NCBI RefSeq assembly: GCF_964253915.1
Contig: NZ_CAXUSG020000007.1
Span: 62,001 to 126,000, forward strand
Length of the DNA stretch: 64,000 nt
Direction: 5' to 3'
Origin: Metarhizobium sp964253915
Lineage (GTDB): Bacteria; Pseudomonadota; Alphaproteobacteria; Rhizobiales; Rhizobiaceae
Within the stretch, counting starts at the first letter, position 1. Every line of letters starts with the position of its first letter. A program made the translations under genes and the position numbers. Under the pieces are notes generated by a model. It searched no databases. It saw only the letters and a program-made list of their open reading frames with translations, and had not been told where the DNA came from. Below, piece after piece: positions 44,795 to 53,160 of this stretch.

Positions 44795-45060
44795 TCCAAC
44801 GCGCTCTATGTTTCAATATCCATTGTCTCCCTGGAACGCATCGCGGTGTTCGAATTCACGCGATCCGTTCCAAGTCCTTGTTTCCGCTACAGATCGCACC
44901 GCGAAACCGCCACAGAGGTCAAAGCGAGCTGCATTCGCGCAGCCTAAAATATTACTGTCATACAATTAGAAGAAGCATAACATGAATCCCCCTCACATTC
45001 AATCAGTATATGCATAACCAATTGAAATGTGAGCAGCAGCTAAGCCGTTGGAGACGCATG
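44795..45060. other. Intergenic stretch with an imperfect palindrome
   Basis: No coding frame of quality. CTCACATTCAAT (44992-45003) and ATTGAAATGTGAG (45021-45033) form an inverted repeat with one extra base on the right arm and a 17-base AT-rich centre. It lies about 200 bases upstream of PAS copy A, in the region expected to hold its promoter, so it may be an operator. Confidence 0.45.
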
Positions 45061-45084
45061 AAAAAAGCCGCACAAAAGTGCGGC
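45061..45084 (-). terminator. Intrinsic terminator of PAS copy B
   Basis: GCCGCAC (45067-45073) pairs with GTGCGGC (45078-45084) around AAAA; the six A at 45061-45066 form a T tract on the minus strand. It lies about 100 bases after the stop of the PAS gene at 45183, so the two PAS genes are separate transcripts. Confidence 0.8.
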
Positions 45085-45182
45085 CTGGCATCGCACGCAG
45101 CTCCTTGCGGAAAACCTCATGCACGCAGAAAGGGAACGCTCCGCCCGGCGGCCCTAAGCCTCAGCCTCGTCGGGCGGAGACG

Positions 45183-45944
45183 TCAGGCTGCCGTGGGGCG
45201 CGGCTGCCGGCGGTCGGCGATCTCCTCCATCATCAGCAAGGCACCAACCAGATGCGCATCCTGCGGACCACGATAAGGAGACATCCGGCAACGCATCACG
45301 CGCGTCCGTCCGTCTACCTGTTCGGCGTAGGTATATTCCACAGCCTCGCCGGCAAAGGCGCGATCGAGCTTGTCCTTGAACCCCTGGACGAAGCGGTGCA
45401 GGCCAACGAATTCGCCGATATGGCAACCGTTGATTTGCTCCTGCAGCATCTCGTGGGCAACGGCATTCGCCTTGTTGCTGAACAGATAACGATAATCGGG
45501 GGAAATGATCGCGGCACGGTCCGGAAGGTTTTCGAGCATGGCGATGTCGATGGCATCCTCCCGCGTCGAAGCCTGCACGGTGAGAGCCAGCGACGACAAT
45601 TGCGCCAGTCGCGGAAGCAGTTCACTCCCCGCTCCCGGCAACAGATGGCGCTCGACCACACGCTGCAGATTTTCGGCATGACGCAGCACGCAGCAACGGT
45701 CCTCCGCCTCCTTCTTCAGCAATTCGATGGCGACCAGAAACTGCATCTGGATTTCCAGCGCATTCGTCGCAGTCTGTTCGAAAATACGTTCCAGAAGGGC
45801 TTCGACTTCACGGTCGAGCTTGACCAGAGAGCGCTCCTGACCGGTTTCCACCGCCATCTTCAGTTCCGCGTATTTTGCCCAAAACAGATCTATGAGTTCC
45901 TTCAACTCCATTCTCCCCTGGTTACCACAACCTTGGACGCGCAT
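45183..45944 (-). CDS. Stand-alone PAS-domain protein, copy B
   Basis: A 253-residue paralog of the 44054-44794 protein. A helical N-terminal half has Glu-Leu-Ile-Asp-Leu-Phe-Trp-Ala-Lys-Tyr and the shared Glu-Ala-Glu-Asp-Arg-x-x-Val-Leu-Arg-His-Ala block; a PAS domain (about 145-240) has Leu-Glu-Asn-Leu-Pro-Asp-Arg-Ala-Ala-Ile-Ile-Ser-Pro-Asp-Tyr-Arg-Tyr and Glu-Phe-Val-Gly-Leu-His-Arg-Phe. No output domain. ATG 45944 has GGAG seven bases upstream; a second ATG at 45911 is possible, and the frame extends to 46085. Confidence 0.72.
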   Translation of the reverse strand: MRVQGCGNQGRMELKELIDLFWAKYAELKMAVETGQERSLVKLDREVEALLERIFEQTATNALEIQMQFLVAIELLKKEAEDRCCVLRHAENLQRVVERHLLPGAGSELLPRLAQLSSLALTVQASTREDAIDIAMLENLPDRAAIISPDYRYLFSNKANAVAHEMLQEQINGCHIGEFVGLHRFVQGFKDKLDRAFAGEAVEYTYAEQVDGRTRVMRCRMSPYRGPQDAHLVGALLMMEEIADRRQPRPTAA

Positions 45945-46182
45945 CGTATTTCTCCAGAAATATTTCTTCAGAAGCACATCCGTTTCATGGCTGCAGTGCG
46001 GACAATTGCTCGATATCGGCCGCGCCGGACGCCGCGTATTAAAAGGCGTTAATATCGAGTTTACACGCGCTGAACCATGATTCAACTAGAGGATATTAGG
46101 GACGGAAACTTGGCCGAAGCTTTATCGCAGGCGTGCGACACCAATGACGGAAAACGAACGAGCCGATTGAAATTGCTCGTTT

Positions 46183-47115
46183 TTACAGCGTGTTCTTGAT
46201 GTTCCAGCGGTCGTGATACCACAACCACTGCTGTGGATATTCCCGCACCCAGGATTCGACCTTGTCGTTCAGCATCTGGGCCGTCGCGTTGACGTCGAGC
46301 TTGCCGTCGTCATCGTAAGGCAGGATGAACCGTGGCTCGAGTTCGAGGCGGTAACGATTGCCCGGCAGGCGCACGCAGCGCGCCGGATAAACCTCGCAGC
46401 CGAATTGCCGCACCAGCTTGGCCAGCAGCGGATTGGTCTGCGCCGGCTGACCGAAGAAGCGCGTCGCGACACCCCGGGTAAATTTCTGGTCGACGAGAAC
46501 GCCGACGCTGCCGCCCGCCTCCAGCGTTCGCGCCAGCGTGAAGGACGATCCGGCATGCGAAGGAACGAGACGGCCCATGCGCGCGGCGCGGAACTGGAAG
46601 ACCTTCTCGGCGATGTAAGGATTGTTCGGCGGACGGAAAAGCACCGTCGACTTGACCCCGAACGCGGCGCCCGCCACCGGCAGCAATTCGAAATTTGCCG
46701 TATGCGCGGTGAAGACGATAAAGGGCCGCGGATTGTCGCGCAGGTCCATGAACAGCGGCACGCCGGAAACTTCCACCCGACCCGGCTTCTCGTTGTCCGG
46801 ATGGAAATCGAAGAGCTCGTCGAGGAAAATGTATTCCGCCGCGAGCCGCCCCATGTTGCCCCAGCTGGCAAGCGCGATCTCGGCGATCTCCGCTTCATCC
46901 TTTTCGGGGAAGGCGTTGCGCAGATTGGTCAGCATCAGCTTGTGCCGCCGCTTCACCCGCGGACCGACGAAACGCATCAGCCGGTCGGCAAAATTCATCG
47001 CCGCATCGGCGGGCAAAAGCTTAAGGATGTTCAGGAAAGCGAAAGCGAGCTGCGCCATCAGCCACTGCCGGAAGTGCCTTACCTTCAGGACGATGCGGGT
47101 GATGAACAGCTCCAA
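46183..47115 (-). CDS. lpxXL: Very-long-chain lipid A acyltransferase LpxXL
   Basis: Transfers the 27-hydroxyoctacosanoyl-type chain from AcpXL to lipid A precursor at the inner membrane. The 310-residue LpxL/HtrB-type acyltransferase has an N-terminal hydrophobic anchor, catalytic His138 in a His-x4-Glu motif (Thr-Ala-His-Thr-Ala-Asn-Phe-Glu), Gly-Val-Leu-Val-Asp-Gln-Lys-Phe near residue 215, and ends Trp-x-Tyr-His-Asp-Arg-Trp. Its place as the last gene of the acpXL cluster, three bases after the dehydrogenase, identifies it as the LpxXL branch. Confidence 0.93.
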   Translation of the reverse strand: MELFITRIVLKVRHFRQWLMAQLAFAFLNILKLLPADAAMNFADRLMRFVGPRVKRRHKLMLTNLRNAFPEKDEAEIAEIALASWGNMGRLAAEYIFLDELFDFHPDNEKPGRVEVSGVPLFMDLRDNPRPFIVFTAHTANFELLPVAGAAFGVKSTVLFRPPNNPYIAEKVFQFRAARMGRLVPSHAGSSFTLARTLEAGGSVGVLVDQKFTRGVATRFFGQPAQTNPLLAKLVRQFGCEVYPARCVRLPGNRYRLELEPRFILPYDDDGKLDVNATAQMLNDKVESWVREYPQQWLWYHDRWNIKNTL

Positions 47116-47118
47116 GGC

Positions 47119-48147
47119 TCAATCCATCCTCAAAACGATCTTGCCGAACACCTGACGGCCCTCCATGCGCTCCAGGGCGCGATCGATATCCTCGAATCGC
47201 ACCTCGGTGTCGATGACCGGATGGACGAGGCCGCGTGCCATCTTCTGCATGGCATCCGCCATGTTCTCCATGCGGCAGCCGAAGGAACCGAGCAACTTCA
47301 ACTGCTGCTGGAACAGCATCATCAGGTTCATGTTGGTGGAAACACCAGAGGTCGATCCGCAGGTGACCAGCCGTCCGCCACGCTTGAGGCAGAGCATCGA
47401 TCCGGCCCATGTATCGGCGCCGACATGTTCGAAGACGACGTCAACACCCTTCTTCTTCGTCAGCTTGCGCACCACGCCCTCGAAGCGATCGGTGCGGTAA
47501 TTGATGACGTGATGGGCGCCGAGCGCCTTTGCCTTCTCGATCTTGTCGTCGGAGCCGACGGTAGTGATCACCGTGCAGCCCATCTTGTGGGCAAGCTGGA
47601 TCGCTGCCGTGCCGATGCCGGAGCCGCCGGCATGCACCAGAATGGTCTCGCCCGGCTCAAGCTTGGCATTGTCGAACAGCATGTGCTCGACGGTGCCGAA
47701 GGTCACCGGCGCCAGCGCCGCGCCGACCGCATCGACACCGGGCGGTGCCGGAACCAGCAGGCGCGCAGGCAGGTTGACCTTCTCCTGCGCAAAACCGTCG
47801 AGGTGGAAGCCGTGTACGCCGCCGACATGTTCGCAGAGATTGTCGCGACCTTCGCGGCAGGGGCGGCAGAGGCCGCAGGTGCGGGCGCCATAGATCGACA
47901 CCAGTTGCCCCGGCAGGACGTTGCCGACGCCCGGACCGATGGTTTCCACCACACCGGCCGCTTCCGCGCCGATCACCAGCGGCATCTTGCGCTTGGCAAA
48001 GGCCATGCCGCGCCAGCCCCAGACGTCGATGTGGTTCAGCGCCACGGCCTTGACCCGCAACGTTACCTCGCCCGGACCGGGCGCATCCGGCTCCGGCAGG
48101 TCGGTTATTTCGAGTTTCCGGTCATCGATCAGCTGCAGGGCACGCAT
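47119..48147 (-). CDS. Zinc-binding alcohol dehydrogenase of the acpXL cluster
   Basis: A 342-residue MDR-type dehydrogenase. It retains the structural-zinc Cys set in a segment beginning Cys-Gly-Leu-Cys-Arg-Pro-Cys-Arg-Glu-Gly near residue 92, the Rossmann motif Gly-Gly-Ser-Gly-Ile-Gly-Thr-Ala near 170, and NADPH-type Gly-Ser-Asp-Asp-Lys. In R. leguminosarum and relatives this gene (adh2XL) lies between fabF1XL and lpxXL; its exact step in making the hydroxylated very-long-chain acyl group is not settled. It starts 157 bases after fabF1 ends, across a repeat. Confidence 0.88.
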   Translation of the reverse strand: MRALQLIDDRKLEITDLPEPDAPGPGEVTLRVKAVALNHIDVWGWRGMAFAKRKMPLVIGAEAAGVVETIGPGVGNVLPGQLVSIYGARTCGLCRPCREGRDNLCEHVGGVHGFHLDGFAQEKVNLPARLLVPAPPGVDAVGAALAPVTFGTVEHMLFDNAKLEPGETILVHAGGSGIGTAAIQLAHKMGCTVITTVGSDDKIEKAKALGAHHVINYRTDRFEGVVRKLTKKKGVDVVFEHVGADTWAGSMLCLKRGGRLVTCGSTSGVSTNMNLMMLFQQQLKLLGSFGCRMENMADAMQKMARGLVHPVIDTEVRFEDIDRALERMEGRQVFGKIVLRMD

Positions 48148-48254
48148 ATCATGTTTCCTTCCGGGGCTGACGAGGCGTCACTACGCACTCATCCTCATGC
48201 GCGAGCCTGTCTCGGGCATGTGCCGACCTTCATTATTTTTCTCGACGCTTCCAG

Positions 48255-48275
48255 ATCCCCGGCAAGGCCGGGGAT
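48255..48275. repeat. Palindrome inside the acpXL operon (RIME-like half)
   Basis: ATCCCCGGC (48255-48263) pairs with GCCGGGGAT (48267-48275) and is followed by GACG, the same end as the RIME1-like element at 26257. A looser inverted stretch (GCGCGAGCCTGTCTCGGGC, near 48200) lies to its left. It occupies the gap between fabF1 and the dehydrogenase. Confidence 0.55.
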
Positions 48276-48304
48276 GACGTCCCTATCCATCAATGGCCGA
48301 GGCC

Positions 48305-49591
48305 TTAGACTGGTTCAAGCGCCATGACAAGGCTGGCATTCTGGCCGCCGAACCCGAAGGAATTCGACAGGACAGCACCGACCTCGGCGTCACGTTTTTT
48401 GTTCGGAACGACATCGAGCACGATCGACGGATCCGGGTTGTTGTAGTTGATCGTCGGCGGCAACGTGCCGGTCAGCATCGTCTGCAGCGAGAAGACCGCT
48501 TCGACGGCGCCGGCGGCCGTCAGGGTGTGACCGATCATCGACTTGTTGGAAGAGACCGGAATCGTCGACAACCGCGAGCCAAAAACCGCCGACATCGCAC
48601 CGTATTCCATCTTGTCGTTTTCCGGCGTCGAGGTGCCGTGCGCATTGATGTAGCCGATACGGTCCTCGCCGATGCCGGCATCGGCCAAGGCGGCCCGGAT
48701 CGTCGCGATCGCCGGCGCGCCGTCGGGCGAGGAGCGCGTGCGGTGGAAATGGTCCGCCTTCTCGCCGCAACCCTTCATGATCCCTAGCACGCGGGCACCG
48801 CGGGCAATGGCCGATTCCAGCGATTCCAGCACTAGAGTCGCGGCACCTTCGGCGATGACGAAACCGTCCCGCTCCTTGCTGAAGGGTTTGGAGGCTTTTT
48901 CCGGCGGATCGTTCTGGGTCGACAGGGCCGACAGCAGCGAGAAGCGGATCAATGCTTCGGCGCTGACAGAACCGTCCGTCGCCACTGTCAGGGCACGGTC
49001 GGTGCGGCCCTGACGGATGGCTTCTACGCCCAACTGGATCGCCGTGGCGCCGGAGGCGCAGGCGGTCGACAGCGTCACCGGCAGGCCACGGGTGCCGAAC
49101 CGGTCGGCAAGGCGTTCGGAGATCGAGCCGAACTGGGCGGCCTCGAAGAAAGCCGGGTCAGGTTTTTCGCGCATGGCGGCGAGGAAGCGGTCGTAGGCGT
49201 CGCCCTCCTGGGAGGATGGCGGGGCACGATCGGCAAGCGCGAAACGATCCGACCACTCCGGTTCGACCGGCGGTGCGGCGAGGAACAGCGGCCCCTCGAA
49301 ATCCCCCGACAGCCCGGCCTGCGCCAGCGCTTCGATGGTGGTTTCGCGAGCGAAGGCATAAGAGCGCTCGACGGCATTCGCCGCCGGCAGCGAGATGAAA
49401 TCGACCGTGCCGCTGATGCGCGTCGACAGCCCTTCCGTCGGGAAGCGCTTGATCGCGTGGATGCCGGAGACACCCGATGTCAGGGCATTCCAGTTATCGG
49501 TGAGCCCCTGCCCCAGCGACGTGATGACGCCCATGCCGGTGACTGCGATGATCGGACGACCGAGATGGTCGGTAAAACGAGAAGCCGTCAT
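48305..49591 (-). CDS. fabF1XL: Beta-ketoacyl-ACP synthase FabF1XL (catalytic)
   Basis: A 428-residue type II ketosynthase that extends acyl-AcpXL. The catalytic triad is complete: Cys178 (Thr-Ala-Cys-Ala-Ser-Gly), His318 (Asn-Ala-His-Gly-Thr-Ser-Thr-Pro) and His355 (Ile-Gly-His-Thr-Leu-Thr-Ala-Ala-Gly), with Lys350. ATG 49591 is preceded by GAGGTGGAG; an upstream in-frame GTG at 49600 would add three residues. It lies 12 bases after the catalytically degenerate partner fabF2, suggesting a heterodimer. Confidence 0.93.
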   Translation of the reverse strand: MTASRFTDHLGRPIIAVTGMGVITSLGQGLTDNWNALTSGVSGIHAIKRFPTEGLSTRISGTVDFISLPAANAVERSYAFARETTIEALAQAGLSGDFEGPLFLAAPPVEPEWSDRFALADRAPPSSQEGDAYDRFLAAMREKPDPAFFEAAQFGSISERLADRFGTRGLPVTLSTACASGATAIQLGVEAIRQGRTDRALTVATDGSVSAEALIRFSLLSALSTQNDPPEKASKPFSKERDGFVIAEGAATLVLESLESAIARGARVLGIMKGCGEKADHFHRTRSSPDGAPAIATIRAALADAGIGEDRIGYINAHGTSTPENDKMEYGAMSAVFGSRLSTIPVSSNKSMIGHTLTAAGAVEAVFSLQTMLTGTLPPTINYNNPDPSIVLDVVPNKKRDAEVGAVLSNSFGFGGQNASLVMALEPV

Positions 49592-49603
49592 GATCTCCAC
49601 CTC

Positions 49604-50809
49604 TCAATTGTTGGCCGAAAGCAGCGCCATGCCTTCGCCGCGCGTATAGCCGACGGTGGTCACGAGCGCATGCGCTGCCGGTTTTTCCATCGGCTTTTCG
49701 TTGCCGGCGTCGAAAGCCGGCACCTTCGCCCCGGCATCGATGGCAAGCGCTGCCAGCGCCAGGCCGAGCGGAAATTGCGCTTCGACGGCATGGCCGGTGG
49801 CACCGCCGTAACCGCGCAGGGTCGCCCCCGGGAAACGAGCCTCGAGCGTTGCCTTCTCGCGGGAAGAGATATCCGGAAGACCGCTGGCGCCGGACAGCAC
49901 CAGCAGGTCGTCGGCAGGAACATCGGCGGCCATGCCGGCGAGGCGCGTCAGGCGGCTTTCCAGCCGGCCATCGGCACGATTGCCGCGGTCGCCCTCGATC
50001 GCATCGATCGCAGCATAGATATGCGCACCGCGGGCCTCTGCATGCTCGCGGGATTCCAGCACCAGGAAGGTGCCGACAGAACCCAGAACCATGCCGCCGC
50101 CATTGTCCGGCGAACGTGACCACAGCGGCTGCCAGTCACCGGTCGCATGGGCACGGATGCCCTCGACCAGCAGGATGATGTCGGCGCGTTCCGCCACAAA
50201 GGCCGCGCCGACCAGCGTGTGGGTGGATTGACCTGCCTTGGTGCGGGCAAAAGCAGTCTCGATGGCGGAAATACCGGCCGCCTCTTCCCCCATGAAAGTC
50301 CGCGACGACCCCGTCACCTTGTGGACGATGGAGATATTGCCGGCCATCAGATTGGAAAGCTGCGCCAGGAACAATGTCGGGCGCAATTCGGTGCGAAGCT
50401 TCTCGTTGAGAAGCCGCTCGCGATCGTTGCGCTTCAGGCCTTCGTCGATGATCAGCGAATCGACCGCGATATCGCGTTCGCCACCGCCGGCTCCAACGAT
50501 CATGTCCATGGTGCTGCAGGCTTCGGCATTGTCCTTGAAGCCGGCATCGTCAAGCGCCAGCCCGGCGGTAAAGACGCCGAGACGCTGCCAGTTTTCCATC
50601 TGTCGCTGGTCGCCACGCTTGGCGATCTGCTGCGACCAGTCGATTTCCGGCAGGGGATGCACCGGATACGGCGCGAATTCCTCCGCATTGACCCGCAGTT
50701 GCGGCGCCTGGCCACCCGTCAGCACGGCAACATGGGCATCCTTGCCAACGCCGAGAGACGTGACGATGCCGATGCCGGTGATCACCACATCGTTTTGAGA
50801 CTTAACCAT
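49604..50809 (-). CDS. fabF2XL: Ketosynthase-like FabF2XL lacking catalytic Cys and His
   Basis: A 401-residue thiolase-fold protein of the KAS II family in the acpXL cluster. Where catalytic enzymes have Thr-Ala-Cys-x-Ser, this one reads Lys-Val-Thr-Gly-Ser-Ser-Arg (about 164-170) without Cys; the Asn-Ala-His-Gly-Thr position reads Leu-Ser-Gly-Ala-Ser-Gly (about 305-310) without His. Only the last His (Thr-Gly-His-Ala-Val-Glu, His340) remains. The only Cys in the protein is residue 98. This resembles chain-length factors (KS-beta) of type II polyketide systems, which pair with an active ketosynthase and set product length. Confidence 0.88.
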   Translation of the reverse strand: MVKSQNDVVITGIGIVTSLGVGKDAHVAVLTGGQAPQLRVNAEEFAPYPVHPLPEIDWSQQIAKRGDQRQMENWQRLGVFTAGLALDDAGFKDNAEACSTMDMIVGAGGGERDIAVDSLIIDEGLKRNDRERLLNEKLRTELRPTLFLAQLSNLMAGNISIVHKVTGSSRTFMGEEAAGISAIETAFARTKAGQSTHTLVGAAFVAERADIILLVEGIRAHATGDWQPLWSRSPDNGGGMVLGSVGTFLVLESREHAEARGAHIYAAIDAIEGDRGNRADGRLESRLTRLAGMAADVPADDLLVLSGASGLPDISSREKATLEARFPGATLRGYGGATGHAVEAQFPLGLALAALAIDAGAKVPAFDAGNEKPMEKPAAHALVTTVGYTRGEGMALLSANN

Positions 50810-50821
50810 GGCATGTTCCTC

Positions 50822-51298
50822 TCAGCCTGCCGATGCAGACAGGGCATCCAACAATCCGACTTCGACCGCCCGCTGCCGCACAACGTCGGCCAGCGGCACC
50901 TCGCCGAACGGCATTGTGCGCAGCTTCAGCTGCGCATCGCAGATCTTCTTACCGGCACTGGCGATCTTGGCCTTGGTCACGGCAAATCCGGAACCGTCGT
51001 GCTCGAGGAAAACCTCGATATCCAGCACGGCTTCGGGTTCGACGAAACTGCGCATTTTCGCGCCGTCCACCGACATCAAGAAGGGCATTGCAGCGAAATT
51101 CGTGGCGGCAAGAACGAGGAAACCGGATGCCTGCGCCATCGTCTCGATCAAAAGCACGCCCGGCACCAACGGCATGCCGGGAAAATGGCCTTCGAAAACC
51201 GGGCTTTTGGCGGGGACGACGGAACGGGCCTTCAAGGTCCCGCTGCCGAGGTCGACGGCCTCAACCCGGTCGATCATCTGGAAGTATTCCAGCAACAT
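50822..51298 (-). CDS. fabZXL: 3-hydroxyacyl-ACP dehydratase FabZ-like, acpXL cluster
   Basis: A 158-residue hotdog dehydratase. The active-site block Val-Phe-Glu-Gly-His-Phe-Pro-Gly-Met-Pro-Leu-Val-Pro-Gly-Val gives catalytic His38, and Glu52 (Leu-Ile-Glu-Thr-Met-Ala-Gln-Ala) completes the pair. It removes water from 3-hydroxyacyl-AcpXL during very-long-chain elongation. It lies 15 bases after acpXL, second gene of the cluster. Confidence 0.92.
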   Translation of the reverse strand: MLLEYFQMIDRVEAVDLGSGTLKARSVVPAKSPVFEGHFPGMPLVPGVLLIETMAQASGFLVLAATNFAAMPFLMSVDGAKMRSFVEPEAVLDIEVFLEHDGSGFAVTKAKIASAGKKICDAQLKLRTMPFGEVPLADVVRQRAVEVGLLDALSASAG

Positions 51299-51313
51299 GA
51301 CGGGTGTTCCCGC

Positions 51314-51592
51314 TCAGCCCTTGGCGGCTCTCAACTCGTCGATCTTCGCACAGAGATTCTTCAGCACGAAGTACTCTTCGGTCGAGACCTTGCCTTCGTT
51401 GACCTCCTGGGTCCACTGTTCCAGCGGGATCTTGATGCCGAATTCCTTGTCGATCGCGAAAACGATGTCGAGGAAGTCGAGGCTATCGATTCCGAGATCG
51501 TCGATCGTATGGCTTTCCGGCGTAATGGTTTCGCGATCGATTTCGCTCGTTTCCGCGATGATGTCGGCAACCTTGTCGAATGTAGCAGTCAC
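51314..51592 (-). CDS. acpXL: Acyl carrier protein AcpXL
   Basis: A 92-residue specialised carrier for C28 hydroxy fatty acid destined for lipid A. The phosphopantetheine site is Asp36-Ser37-Leu38 (Gly-Ile-Asp-Ser-Leu-Asp-Phe-Leu-Asp), and helix III has [12 protein letters not shown]. The length and the C-terminal Lys/Ala tail match rhizobial AcpXL rather than housekeeping AcpP. It is the first gene of acpXL-fabZ-fabF2-fabF1-adh-lpxXL; the 105-base upstream gap to hemN holds its promoter, with a TTGGCT / TATGAG pair as a tentative match. Confidence 0.95.
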
Positions 51593-51697
51593 GCCAATAC
51601 CTCATAAAAAAGTCAATTCAGCTTCCCCTCATAGGGAAAGATCGCTGAAAAGCCAATGGTCAGTTCCGAGGCATCGTCATTTTGGCAAAGGGTGTGA

Positions 51698-53047
51698 TCA
51701 AACGGCCATCGAATGCCGGCCTTTGCCGTTGCCGAGATAGGCGTCGAAGGCGGCAGCGACGCTGCGGGCCATCGCCCGGCCTTCGGCCGTCAGGTGGAAA
51801 CCTTGCGAATCCACCCGGCAAAGCGCCTCCGCATCGGTCGCCGCCAACTGGCGGGCTTCCGCGACGATGGTCTCCGCCCCGTCGGGAAAACGCGCCCGCA
51901 GATCCTCAAAGGACAGGGCAAAATCGCACATGATCCGCTCGATGACATGAGCGCGCAGACGGTCCTCGTCGGTCAGGGCGATGCCGCGGATGACGGCCGG
52001 CCCGCCGGCGTCGGCGAGGCGTTGGTATTCGCCCGTCGCCGGCATGTTCTGGACATAACCCTGCGGCAGGAAACCGATTGCCGACGCGCCGAGACCGATC
52101 AGCGCATCAGCCGCATCGTCGGTATAGCCCTGGAAATTCCGCTTCAGCGCGCCGTTGCGGGCAGCGATTGCCAGACTGTCGTCGGCTTTGGCGAAATGAT
52201 CGATGCCGATCGCCTGATAACCGGCGTCGACAAGCTTTGCGGCGGCAGACATCATCTGGCGATAGCGCTCTGCTGCGTCCGGCAGGTCGGCCTCGGGAAT
52301 CATCGTCTGGTGCTTCTTCATCCACGGCACGTGGGCATAACCGAACAGCGCGATCCGATCGGGGGAAAGCGACAGCACATCGTCGATGGTGTTTTCCAGC
52401 GTCTGCAGCGTCTGGTGCGGCAAGCCATAGAGCACGTCGCAATTGACGGAACGCACACCGCGACGACGCACGGCCTCGACCACACCGCGTGTCTGCTCGA
52501 AGGTCTGGATACGATTGATCGCTTCCTGAACCTTCGGATTGAAATCCTGGATGCCGAGACTTGCCCGCGTCATGCCGATCGCCGCCAGCGCGTCGTAGCG
52601 GGCCTCGTCGAGATCGTTGGGGTCCATCTCGACGCTGATGGCCGCATCCGCCGCAAAGTCGAAATGCTGCTTCAGCCGGTCGGCCAGATCGATCATGTCC
52701 TGCGGCGCCACCAGGGTGGGCGAGCCGCCGCCGAAATGCAGAGCCCCGACAGTAACACCAGCGGGGATAAGCGCGCCAATGGTCGCGATCTCGGCAGCAA
52801 GGCTCTGCAGATAGCTGCGGACCGGCTCGTACCGCAGCGTCTGCTTGGTATGGCAGGCGCAGAACCAACAGAGGCGATCGCAATAGGGAATATGGACGTA
52901 CAGCGACAGCCGCTGGCCGGGCTTCAGTTCCGCCAGCCATTGCCGGTAGATGTCGGCATCGACGCCGGCGTGGAAATGCGGCGCCGTCGGATAGCTGGTG
53001 TAACGGGGGACCGAAGCAGTGATTCGGCTCGACAGAGTTTCAGTCAT
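51698..53047 (-). CDS. hemN: Oxygen-independent coproporphyrinogen III oxidase
   Basis: Radical-SAM enzyme that decarboxylates coproporphyrinogen III to protoporphyrinogen IX under low oxygen. The 449-residue protein has Tyr-Val-His-Ile-Pro-Tyr-Cys-x3-Cys-x2-Cys (Cys56, Cys60, Cys63), the Phe-Gly-Gly-Gly-Ser-Pro-Thr SAM motif and full HemN length, unlike the shorter HemW. GAGGTG upstream supports ATG 53047 over the longer frame. A perfect FNR box 65 bases upstream explains low-oxygen induction, as in rhizobia forming nodules. Confidence 0.96.
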   Translation of the reverse strand: MTETLSSRITASVPRYTSYPTAPHFHAGVDADIYRQWLAELKPGQRLSLYVHIPYCDRLCWFCACHTKQTLRYEPVRSYLQSLAAEIATIGALIPAGVTVGALHFGGGSPTLVAPQDMIDLADRLKQHFDFAADAAISVEMDPNDLDEARYDALAAIGMTRASLGIQDFNPKVQEAINRIQTFEQTRGVVEAVRRRGVRSVNCDVLYGLPHQTLQTLENTIDDVLSLSPDRIALFGYAHVPWMKKHQTMIPEADLPDAAERYRQMMSAAAKLVDAGYQAIGIDHFAKADDSLAIAARNGALKRNFQGYTDDAADALIGLGASAIGFLPQGYVQNMPATGEYQRLADAGGPAVIRGIALTDEDRLRAHVIERIMCDFALSFEDLRARFPDGAETIVAEARQLAATDAEALCRVDSQGFHLTAEGRAMARSVAAAFDAYLGNGKGRHSMAV

Positions 53048-53111
53048 CGCGGCACCTCGGCTCGACCATTTATCATGCCTGCCGGAATAGACCGCTGCCC
53101 CTTCGACGACT

Positions 53112-53125
53112 TTGATTTCGATCAA
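53112..53125. promoter_or_regulatory. FNR/FixK box 1 (hemN side)
   Basis: TTGATTTCGATCAA is a perfect match to the anaerobox TTGAT-N4-ATCAA. Its centre is about 71 bases upstream of the hemN start codon, suitable for class II activation by FnrN or FixK. Confidence 0.88.
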
Positions 53126-53146
53126 GTGGACGAACCCGCGCCCAAT

Positions 53147-53160
53147 TTGACGAAAGTCAA
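53147..53160. promoter_or_regulatory. FNR/FixK box 2 (fnrN side)
   Basis: TTGACGAAAGTCAA is a symmetric TTGAC-N4-GTCAA site, one base per half away from the consensus. Its centre is about 65 bases upstream of fnrN, suggesting autoregulation; paired anaeroboxes are known for rhizobial fnrN. Confidence 0.78.

Noticed and set aside
46213..48327. A 704-codon open frame on the plus strand opposite lpxXL and the dehydrogenase
   Set aside because: Shadow of two well-supported minus-strand genes in high-GC DNA. Its translation has no recognisable domain and is rich in His, Arg and Gln as expected from antisense frames.
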